Source: Hydrogenophaga sp. (GTDB lineage: Bacteria; Pseudomonadota; Gammaproteobacteria; Burkholderiales; Burkholderiaceae_C). Taken from it: a stretch of DNA of 6,183 nt. Below are positions 1-6,029 of the stretch, in pieces. Location of the stretch: NCBI GenBank assembly GCA_030684755.1, contig JAUXXN010000661.1:1-6183 (forward strand), given 5' to 3'. How positions within the stretch are numbered: the first letter of the stretch is position 1; each line of letters starts with the position of its first letter. The notes beneath the pieces were generated by a model that saw nothing but the letters and a program-made list of their open reading frames with translations, was not told the origin of the DNA and did not search any database. Made by a program: the position numbers and the translations under genes.

Positions 1-1271
1 ACTACTTTGGCGGCCACACCCACACGGTGGACATGACCTTGCCCAACGCGCAGGGCGTGCCCACCACCTTCGGGGTGGACACCGGCTTTCTGGTGCTCAA
101 CGAACGCACCTATCCCAACCTGCTGGCGCTGTTTGCCGCCTTGGATGTGCCCATTGCCAAGTCGGACATGTCGTTTTCGGTGCAGGCCCCCGGCGCTGCA
201 CGCGACGGCGGCACGCTGGAATGGAGCGGCTCCAGCCTGTCCACCGTGTTTGCGCAGCGCGGTAACCTCACCAACCCGCGTTTTTGGCGCATGTTGGCCG
301 ACATTGTTCGCTTCAACCGCATCACCACCCAGTTGGCCCAGCGCGGCGAAGACCTGCAACCCAACAGCCCACTGCTGCAACCGTTGGGCGACTTTTTGCA
401 CGAACAACGCTTTTCGGACGAGTTTCGTGACTGGTACTTTTTGCCCATGATGGGCTGCATCTGGAGCTGCCCAACCGACCAGATGTTGGCCTTTCCAGTG
501 GCCACCATGGTGCGCTTTTGCCACAACCACGGCCTCATTCAAATCACCAACCGCCCGCAGTGGTACACGGTGGCGGGTGGCGCGCGTCAGTATGTGGACA
601 AGATCACGGCCCGCATTCCCGACCGTCGGCTGAACACCCCCGTGCACAAGTTGTTGCGCGACGCGCAAGGCGTGCGCGTGGTCACCCACGCCCGGGTGGA
701 GCGGTTTGATGCGGTGGTGCTGGCCTGTCACAGCGACCAAGCCCTGGCCCTGCTGAGCGAGCAAGCCACACCCGAAGAAACAGCGGTGCTGGGAGCCATC
801 CGCTACCAGCCCAACCACGCCGTGCTGCACACCGACACGGCTGTGCTGCCCCAGCGCCAAAAAGCCTGGGCTGCCTGGAACTACGAGCGCTCGTCCAACC
901 CCAGCCAAGAGTCGGCCCAGGTGTGTCTGCATTACCTGCTCAACCAGTTGCAGCCGCTGCCGGTGCAGCAGCCGGTGGTGGTGTCGCTGAACCCGCAAAG
1001 TCCCATCGACCCGGCCAAGGTGGTGGGCGAATATACCTACGCGCACCCGGTGTTCGACCTCGCCGCCATCCGCGCCCAAGCCCGCATGCCTGCCCTGCAA
1101 GGCCACCAGAACACGTTTTTTGCCGGCGCCTGGATGGGCTACGGCTTCCACGAAGACGGCCTGAAGGCGGGTCTGCAAGCCGCCCGCGCCCTGATGGACG
1201 CCCACGGACTGAGCGCCTGCACCAGCCCCGCCGGCAACCAGCGCGCTGCCCTGCCTGGGGTGTTTGCATGA
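1..1271 (+). CDS. FAD-dependent NAD(P)-binding / amine-oxidase-like protein (COG2907 type), 5' partial
   Basis: The reading frame is open from the first base; the first full codon is at base 3 and 422 residues are visible. It begins YFGGHTHTVD, which is the stretch just after the first beta-alpha-beta unit in this flavoprotein family, so the GxGxxG dinucleotide-binding motif and roughly 30 residues lie upstream. A GTG at 27 is therefore not the start. Other family signatures are the central FPVATMVRFCHNHG and RPQWYTVAGGARQYV blocks (bases about 492-595), the second Rossmann strand FDAVVLACHSDQA (about 706-744), and the C-terminal FAD-contacting FFAGAWMGYGFHEDGLKAG (about 1118-1174). Homologues are often annotated as flavin-containing amine oxidase or 'cyclopropane/cyclopropene fatty acid synthesis protein' and sit beside DUF1365 and Cfa-like genes. 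The likely role is a cytoplasmic redox step on membrane acyl chains; amine oxidation is not supported by context. The stop overlaps the next start (ATGA), implying translational coupling. Family confidence is high; the substrate is unknown. Confidence 0.93.
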   Translation, partial: YFGGHTHTVDMTLPNAQGVPTTFGVDTGFLVLNERTYPNLLALFAALDVPIAKSDMSFSVQAPGAARDGGTLEWSGSSLSTVFAQRGNLTNPRFWRMLADIVRFNRITTQLAQRGEDLQPNSPLLQPLGDFLHEQRFSDEFRDWYFLPMMGCIWSCPTDQMLAFPVATMVRFCHNHGLIQITNRPQWYTVAGGARQYVDKITARIPDRRLNTPVHKLLRDAQGVRVVTHARVERFDAVVLACHSDQALALLSEQATPEETAVLGAIRYQPNHAVLHTDTAVLPQRQKAWAAWNYERSSNPSQESAQVCLHYLLNQLQPLPVQQPVVVSLNPQSPIDPAKVVGEYTYAHPVFDLAAIRAQARMPALQGHQNTFFAGAWMGYGFHEDGLKAGLQAARALMDAHGLSACTSPAGNQRAALPGVFA

Positions 1272-2083
1272 ATGCGCTGGGCAGCGCCGGTGTGGGGGCC
1301 AACAAAGCCCTGATTGGGTTTGGCCAAGTGCGCCACATGCGCCACCGCCCGCAGCGCAACGCCTTCGCCTACCCCACCTATTTTTTGATGCTGCCCATGC
1401 GCAGCCTGCGCACCCACGGCCCCGGCGCACTGGCGCGCAACCGCCGCGCCGCGCTGGCCTTTCACGACAGCGACCATGGCAACGGCGGCCCCGACAGCCT
1501 GGCGTGGATCGACCAGCTGTTGCAGCAACACGGCATCACCGACGCACAGGGCGAGGTCTGGCTGCACACCTACCCGCGTGTGCTGGGCTTCAGCTTCAAA
1601 CCCGTGAGCTTCTGGTACTGCCACCGCGCCGACGGCAGCTTGCGCGCCGTGCTGGCCGAGGTGAACAACACTTTTGGCGAACGCCACTGCTACCTGCTCG
1701 ACGCCCCACGCTTGGGCGTGCCCAGCACGGCCGACAAGGTGTTTCATGTGTCGCCTTTTTGCCCGGTGCGCGGCCAGTACCGCTTTGTTTTTATGCGCGC
1801 CCAGCACGCAGGCACCGATCGCACCGTGGCCCGCATCGACTACTTTGACGCACCCGGCGAGCCGGTGCTCATCAACACCAGCGTCAGCGGTGTGCTGCAG
1901 CCACTGACCGCGCAAACCCAACGCCGTGCCCTGTGGGCGCACCCGGCCATGACGCTGGGCGTGATCGCCCGCATCCACTGGCAGGCCGTGCGCCTGTGGC
2001 TCAAGCAAACCCCGTTTTTCCGCCAGCCCGCCGCTCCGCGCGAATTTGTGACCGCTGGCGACGCGCCCACGCCGCCCCGCTGA
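1268..2083 (+). CDS. DUF1365 domain-containing protein
   Basis: This gene encodes 271 residues. The ATG at 1268 lies inside the ATGA overlap with the preceding stop; the frame is open further upstream, but that stretch is only an out-of-frame reading of the FAD gene. DUF1365 hallmarks are visible: the N-terminal GQVRHMRHRPQRNAFAYP block (about residues 18-35), the central LGFSFKPVSFWYCHRADGS block (about 106-124) followed by AVLAEVNNTFGERHCYLL, and KVFHVSPFCPVRGQYRF (about 157-173). No signal peptide or clear membrane helix is seen, so it is probably cytoplasmic or membrane-associated. The biochemical function of DUF1365 is not established. The family almost always neighbours an FAD oxidoreductase of the preceding type and a Cfa-like methyltransferase, as here, so a part in acyl-chain modification is the best inference. 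The gene ends in the same reading frame as the next one, with a single TGA between them. Confidence 0.93.
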   Translation: MNALGSAGVGANKALIGFGQVRHMRHRPQRNAFAYPTYFLMLPMRSLRTHGPGALARNRRAALAFHDSDHGNGGPDSLAWIDQLLQQHGITDAQGEVWLHTYPRVLGFSFKPVSFWYCHRADGSLRAVLAEVNNTFGERHCYLLDAPRLGVPSTADKVFHVSPFCPVRGQYRFVFMRAQHAGTDRTVARIDYFDAPGEPVLINTSVSGVLQPLTAQTQRRALWAHPAMTLGVIARIHWQAVRLWLKQTPFFRQPAAPREFVTAGDAPTPPR

Positions 2084-2155
2084 ACACCGCACCGCTTTGA
2101 CGCCACCGCTTTGCCCACCACCCCACCCACTGTGCCCACGCTGCCCAGCCCGCCC
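2084..2155 (+). other. 72-base spacer between DUF1365 and methyltransferase genes
   Basis: This is the only sizeable gap within the operon. It is C-rich and purine-poor, with no recognisable Shine-Dalgarno sequence, terminator hairpin or promoter. After the TGA at 2081-2083 it remains open in the frame shared by both neighbours and would translate to a Pro/Thr-rich linker. It may contain the true methyltransferase start if the TTG at 2111 is used. Confidence 0.5.
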
Positions 2156-3385
2156 ATGAACAGCACCACCGCCACCAACCAGCCCGCCGGTTTTGTCCTG
2201 CCGCGCAACGCCCCAGCCGCCGCCCGCACGCTCCTGCAACTGTTGCAGCGACTGCGCCACGGCAGCCTGACGCTGCAACTGCCCGACGGCTCGGTGCAGC
2301 GCTTTGGCAGCACCGAAGGACCGCATGCCAGCCTGCGCATGGTCAACTGGAACATGTGCCGCGCCGTGCTCAAGTCGGGCGACATCGGCTTTGCCGAGAG
2401 CTTCATTGCAGGCGACTGGACCACGCCCAACCTCACCGCGCTGCTGGGCCTGATGGTGACCAACCGCCGCGAGGTGGAAGACATCATTTACGGCTCCTGG
2501 CTGGGCCGCCTGGTGTACCGCGTGCGGCACTTGCTCAACCGCAACTCCAAAACCAACAGCCGCAAAAACATCCACGCCCATTACGACCTGGGCAACGCGT
2601 TTTACGAACTCTGGCTCGACGGCACCATGAACTATTCGTCGGCCCTGTTCGAGGCGCCCGACCAAAGCATGGTGGACGCGCAACACGCCAAGGTGCGCCG
2701 CGCGCTGCGCATGGCCGGTGTGCAACCGGGCGACCGCGTGCTGGAAATTGGCTGCGGCTGGGGCGCGTTGGCCGAAAAAGCCACCACCGAATTCGGTGCG
2801 TCCGTCACGGGCGTCACCCTGTCCACCGAACAACTGGCGTTTGCGCAGCAGCGCATGGACAAGCTGGGCGTGCAAGACCGCACCGACCTGCGTTTGCAGG
2901 ACTACCGCGACATTGCCGACGCACCCTTTGACGCCATTTGCTCCATTGAAATGCTCGAAGCCGTGGGCCGCGAATACTGGCCCACCTACTTCCAGTCCTT
3001 GTCCAAGCTGCTCAAGCCGGGCGGGCGGGCGTGCATCCAAAGCATAGTGATCGACGATGCGCTGTTTGACCGCTACATCGCCGGCACCGACTTCATCCAG
3101 CAATACATCTTCCCCGGCGGCTGCCTGCCCTGCCCGCGCGAACTGCGCGCCCAAGCGGCCAAAGCCGGGCTGGAGGTGGTGGACGAGTTCGCGTTTGGCC
3201 CGGACTACGCCCGCACCTTGCAGCTGTGGCGTGAGCAGTTTTTGCACGAACAAGAGCGCGTGTTGCAACTGGGTTTTGACCAGCGTTTCATGCGCATCTG
3301 GGAGTTTTATTTGGCCTACTGCGAGGCCGCTTTTGCGGGCGGCAACATCGACGTGCTGCAAATCACCCTGCGCAAACCCGCTTGA
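2156..3385 (+). CDS. Cyclopropane-fatty-acyl-phospholipid synthase-like SAM methyltransferase
   Basis: This gene encodes 409 residues from the ATG at 2156; an in-frame TTG at 2111 would add 15 Pro/Thr-rich residues unlike the family, so the ATG is preferred although no clear Shine-Dalgarno sequence precedes either. The layout is that of Cfa: an N-terminal lipid-binding region (about residues 25-120), then a Rossmann methyltransferase domain opening with HYDLGNAFYELWLDG. The SAM motif VLEIGCGWGAL starts at Val195, and LQDYRDI, EMLEAVG and the DFIQQYIFPGGCLP block follow. By alignment from memory with E. coli Cfa, the bicarbonate-site Cys139 is Ser162 and His266 is Gln295, while Glu239 (Glu268) and Tyr317 (Tyr385) are kept. 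The enzyme should transfer a methyl group from SAM to the double bond of a phospholipid acyl chain at the inner membrane. Ring closure is doubtful, and a UfaM-like product (methylated, still unsaturated) is plausible. The fold is near certain; the exact product is inferred. Confidence 0.92.
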   Translation: MNSTTATNQPAGFVLPRNAPAAARTLLQLLQRLRHGSLTLQLPDGSVQRFGSTEGPHASLRMVNWNMCRAVLKSGDIGFAESFIAGDWTTPNLTALLGLMVTNRREVEDIIYGSWLGRLVYRVRHLLNRNSKTNSRKNIHAHYDLGNAFYELWLDGTMNYSSALFEAPDQSMVDAQHAKVRRALRMAGVQPGDRVLEIGCGWGALAEKATTEFGASVTGVTLSTEQLAFAQQRMDKLGVQDRTDLRLQDYRDIADAPFDAICSIEMLEAVGREYWPTYFQSLSKLLKPGGRACIQSIVIDDALFDRYIAGTDFIQQYIFPGGCLPCPRELRAQAAKAGLEVVDEFAFGPDYARTLQLWREQFLHEQERVLQLGFDQRFMRIWEFYLAYCEAAFAGGNIDVLQITLRKPA

Positions 3386-3393
3386 GCACTGCC

Positions 3394-4002
3394 ATGTCCA
3401 GCACCGCCCGTCCATCCACCGCCCGCCCGTTGCGCCTGCGCCGCATACCCCCGGCGGCAGCGTTTTTGCTCGCCGTGACCGCCGCCGCGTGGTGGCCCAG
3501 CACGGTGCGGGCCACGCCCGAGCCCACCGTGCGCGCTGCGCTGCAAGACAAACAATTGCAAGGCCAAGCCCGGCTGCGCGTGTGGGGCTTTGAGGTGTAC
3601 GACGCCAGCCTGTGGGCCAGCCCCGGCTTTGACGCGCAGCGCTACGAGCAACACCGCTTTGGGCTGGAGCTGAGCTACCTGCGCAGCCTAAAGGGTCGGG
3701 CCATTGCCGAACGCTCCATCGAAGAAATGCGCGGCATCGCCGACATCTCCCCCGAGCAGGCCACGCGCTGGCTGGCCGCCATGAGTGAGCTGTTTCCGGA
3801 CGTGCAACGCGGCGACCGCATCACCGGCGTGCACGTGCCGGGCAGCGGCGCACGCTTCTATTTGAACGACCGGCTGCGCGGCGAACTGGCCGACGACGCC
3901 TTTTCGCGTCTGTTCTTCGGCATCTGGCTCTCACCCAAAACCTCGCAACCGGCCATGCGCGCCACGCTGCTGCAATCGGTGGCCGCGCCGCGCACGCCAT
4001 GA
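3394..4002 (+). CDS. Exported chalcone isomerase-like protein
   Basis: This gene encodes 202 residues from the ATG at 3394, eight bases after the methyltransferase stop. A TTG at 3382 overlapping that stop would add four residues and cannot be excluded. The N-terminus looks like a Sec signal peptide: Arg-rich (RPLRLRRIPP), then hydrophobic AAAFLLAVTAAAWW, with a likely cleavage after VRA (about residue 40). The mature part matches the bacterial chalcone-isomerase-like family: LRVWGFEVYDASLWA (about 61-75), LELSYLRSLKGRAIAERS (91-108) continuing into IEEMR, and the C-terminal GARFYLNDRLRGELADDAF with FFGIWLSP. Plant relatives of this fold include fatty-acid-binding proteins, and bacterial members commonly sit beside Cfa/DUF1365/DUF3833 genes. 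A periplasmic protein binding a fatty acid or another hydrophobic ligand is therefore more likely than flavonoid isomerisation. The stop overlaps the next start (ATGA). Confidence 0.87.
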   Translation: MSSTARPSTARPLRLRRIPPAAAFLLAVTAAAWWPSTVRATPEPTVRAALQDKQLQGQARLRVWGFEVYDASLWASPGFDAQRYEQHRFGLELSYLRSLKGRAIAERSIEEMRGIADISPEQATRWLAAMSELFPDVQRGDRITGVHVPGSGARFYLNDRLRGELADDAFSRLFFGIWLSPKTSQPAMRATLLQSVAAPRTP

Positions 4003-5342
4003 ACACCGCCACCGAAGCCGACACCGACCCGGCTGCGCGCTTCATCGGCCCCGGCGCTTGGCGCCACGGTCTGGGCTACGGCCTGCTGGGCTTGCCGCTG
4101 GCCTTTGTGGCACTGCCACTGTATGTGATTTTGCCCAACCACTACGCCCGCGAATTTGGCGCGCCGCTGGCTGCGCTGGGCGCGGTGCTGCTGGGTGCAC
4201 GGTTGATCGACGCCGTGCTCGACCCCTGGATTGGCCGCTGGTGCGACCGCCTGTTTGCCCGCTCCACCCGCGCGGTGTTGACCGCTGCGGCTGTGGCTTC
4301 GGTGGTGCTGGCGCTGGGGCTCTGGGGCTTGCTGTTTCCACCGCCCGCCGTGCGCAGCGCGGGCATGGCCGCCTTGCTGGGTTGGGCGGGTGTGGTCATG
4401 GCCATCACCTACACCGCGTTCAGCGTGGTGAGCGTGGCGCACCAAGCCTGGGGCGCGCGCTTGGGCGGCAGCGAAGCGCAGCGCAGCCGCGTGGTGGCTT
4501 GGCGCGAAGGGCTGGCCTTGGTGGGCGTGTTGCTGGCTGCGGTGTTGCCCGGCACGCTGGGTTTGGGCGCCACGGTGTCGGCCTTTGCCGTGCTGCTGGC
4601 CCTGGGCGGCTGGGCCTGGAGCCGTTCGCTGGTGCCCACGGCCAACGCCTTGGTTGCGGCATCCACCCCCGCGCCCGCTGTCTCGCCGCTGCGCCAACCC
4701 GCGTTTTTGCGGCTGCTCGCCGTGTTTGTGCTCAACGGCACGGCCAGCGCCGTGCCCGCCACGCTGGTGCTGTTTTTTGTGCAAGACCGCTTGCAAGCGC
4801 CGCCCGCGCTGGAGCCCGCGTTTTTGGCCACCTACTTTTTGTGCGCGGCCCTGTCCATGCCGCTGTGGGTGAAGGTGGTGGCGCGGCTGGGCCTGGCACG
4901 CACCTGGCTGGCGGGCATGGGCTTGTCGGTGGCGGTGTTCATCTGGGCGGCGACACTGGGCGCGGGCGACACCACTGCGTTTCTCATCGTCTGCGCGCTT
5001 TCAGGCATCGCCCTGGGCACCGACCTAGCCCTGCCCAGTGCCTTGCTGGCGGGCCTGATTGGCCGCCTGGGCGAGCGGGGCCAGCGCGAAGGCGCCTACT
5101 TTGGCTGGTGGAGCTTTGCCGCCAAGCTCAACCTGGCGCTGGCCGCCGGCTTGGCGTTGCCGCTGTTGGCCTGGTTTGGCTACACCCCCGGCGCACGCAC
5201 CCCCGAAGCCCTGCAAACCCTCACCATCGCCTATTGCCTGCTGCCCTGCGCCCTCAAGCTGCTGGCCGGTGGTGCGCTGTACGCCCTGGTGATCCGACCC
5301 GAACGCCGGGCCAGCGCCCTCATCCCCCACCCCGTGTCCTGA
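3999..5342 (+). CDS. MFS transporter of the GPH / MelB-like (MFS_2) type
   Basis: This gene encodes 447 residues; the ATG at 3999 shares four bases with the preceding stop. About 12 hydrophobic segments can be counted, the first near residues 24-47 (GLGYGLLGLPLAFVALPLYV) and the last near 410-435 (ending GGALYALVI), consistent with an inner-membrane carrier of the major facilitator superfamily. Helix 2 carries RLIDAVLDPWIGRWCDR, the DPxxGxxxD signature of glycoside-pentoside-hexuronide:cation symporters; Asp71 and Asp75 match MelB Asp55 and Asp59, which bind the coupling cation. The third MelB acid (Asp124) appears to be Ser142 here, by alignment from memory. The operon context is lipid modification rather than sugar use, with no glycosidase or sugar kinase in view. 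The animal lysophospholipid carrier Mfsd2a belongs to the same MelB-like group, so transport of a lipid or lipid precursor is a reasonable inference. The substrate is unproven. Confidence 0.88.
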   Translation: MNTATEADTDPAARFIGPGAWRHGLGYGLLGLPLAFVALPLYVILPNHYAREFGAPLAALGAVLLGARLIDAVLDPWIGRWCDRLFARSTRAVLTAAAVASVVLALGLWGLLFPPPAVRSAGMAALLGWAGVVMAITYTAFSVVSVAHQAWGARLGGSEAQRSRVVAWREGLALVGVLLAAVLPGTLGLGATVSAFAVLLALGGWAWSRSLVPTANALVAASTPAPAVSPLRQPAFLRLLAVFVLNGTASAVPATLVLFFVQDRLQAPPALEPAFLATYFLCAALSMPLWVKVVARLGLARTWLAGMGLSVAVFIWAATLGAGDTTAFLIVCALSGIALGTDLALPSALLAGLIGRLGERGQREGAYFGWWSFAAKLNLALAAGLALPLLAWFGYTPGARTPEALQTLTIAYCLLPCALKLLAGGALYALVIRPERRASALIPHPVS

Positions 5343-5354
5343 GAAAGCCCCACC

Positions 5355-5891
5355 ATGCAACGACGCCTTTTGCTCACCGCCGGCATCGCCGGTGCCGCCA
5401 CCCTGGCCGGTTGCGCTGGCCCACAAATCAGCAACTACGCCGGCGAAAAACCCGCCTTGGACCTGCGCACCTATTTCAACGGCACGCTCGACGCCTACGG
5501 CGTCTTCACCGACCGCTCGGGCCAAGTGGTCAAGCGCTTCACTGTGCTCATGCGCTGCACCTGGGACGGCGACAACGGCGTGTTGGACGAAGACTTTGTG
5601 TATTCCGACGGCACCACTGGCAAGCGCATCTGGCGCATGAAACACCTGGGCGACGGCCGCTACAGCGGCACTGCCGACGACGTGGTGGGCGAGGCTTTGG
5701 GCGAAACCCGGGGCAACGCCTTTCGCTGGGGCTACACCCTGGCCCTGCCGGTCGATGGCCGGGTCTGGAACGTCACGTTTGACGACTGGATGTACCTCAT
5801 GGACGAGCGCGTGATGCTGAACAAAGCGGTCATGAGCAAGTTCGGCGTGCGCCTGGGTGAGGTCACGCTGTCTTTTGTCAAACGCGGCTGA
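5355..5891 (+). CDS. DUF3833 family lipoprotein
   Basis: This gene encodes 178 residues. The ATG at 5355 lies 12 bases after the transporter stop, with a weak purine-rich GAGAAAG (5341-5347) at suitable spacing as ribosome binding site. The N-terminus MQRRLLLTAGIAGAATLAGC is a lipoprotein signal peptide with lipobox L-A-G-C, so Cys20 should be lipidated after cleavage; residue +2 is Ala, which favours outer-membrane sorting in Gram-negatives. The body matches DUF3833: LDLRTYFNGTLDAYGVFTDR (about 36-55), FTVLMRCTWDGDNGVLDEDF, the ADDVVGEALGETRGNAFRWGY block (from about residue 109), and the closing VTFDDWMYLMDERVMLNKA and GVRLGEVTLSF. The biochemical function of DUF3833 is not known. It is a recurrent member of clusters with Cfa-like, DUF1365 and FAD-oxidoreductase genes. 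It is the last gene of the apparent operon. Confidence 0.92.
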   Translation: MQRRLLLTAGIAGAATLAGCAGPQISNYAGEKPALDLRTYFNGTLDAYGVFTDRSGQVVKRFTVLMRCTWDGDNGVLDEDFVYSDGTTGKRIWRMKHLGDGRYSGTADDVVGEALGETRGNAFRWGYTLALPVDGRVWNVTFDDWMYLMDERVMLNKAVMSKFGVRLGEVTLSFVKRG

Positions 5892-5908
5892 GCGAATGGC
5901 CACGCCTG

Positions 5909-6022
5909 CCCCCATCCCAGCCTTCCCCCAGCGGGGGAAGGAGCAAGACAACCCTTCGGCTCAGCGCCTCCACGTGGCTGTGTCTGACTCCCTCCCCCGC
6001 TGGGGGAGGGTTGGGGTGGGGG
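5909..6022. repeat. Intergenic inverted repeat with nested hairpins
   Basis: Two 35-base arms, 5909-5943 and 5988-6022, are reverse complements with about five mismatches by eye; the partial match continues inward a few bases (GCAAGAC near 5942-5949 against GTCTGAC near 5982-5988). Each arm is itself a perfect 9-bp hairpin with a 3-base loop: CCTTCCCCC/GGGGGAAGG at 5921-5941 and CCCTCCCCC/GGGGGAGGG at 5990-6010. It lies 17 bases after the DUF3833 stop. C/G-rich palindromes of this kind recur between genes in Comamonadaceae-like genomes (general knowledge, not checked). It could fold in RNA as one large cruciform or two small hairpins and may slow transcript decay or weaken readthrough. No T-tract directly follows either hairpin, so a standard intrinsic terminator is not supported. 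Confidence 0.8.
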
Positions 6023-6029
6023 CGCTCCC

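Noticed and set aside
27..29. GTG as start of the first gene
   Set aside because: The preceding codons (YFGGHTHT) are conserved family sequence in the same frame, so the gene begins upstream of the window.
923..1267. Upstream extension of the DUF1365 gene
   Set aside because: The frame is open only because of GC-rich shadow coding over the FAD gene; the peptide is Pro/Arg/Ala-rich with no family similarity, whereas the ATG at 1268 begins just before the conserved domain.
1139..3415. Very long open frame on the - strand
   Set aside because: It lies opposite three well-recognised genes and its translation is low-complexity Ala/Gly/His/Val-rich with no domain; it is a shadow of high third-position GC.
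4058..5782. Long + strand open frame crossing the transporter and lipoprotein genes
   Set aside because: Its translation is Arg/Gly/Ala/His-rich with no recognisable fold, and it overlaps two clear genes in another frame.
5025..5951. Long - strand open frame opposite the lipoprotein gene
   Set aside because: It is an antisense shadow of the transporter and DUF3833 genes, and its N-terminus is made from the inverted repeat.
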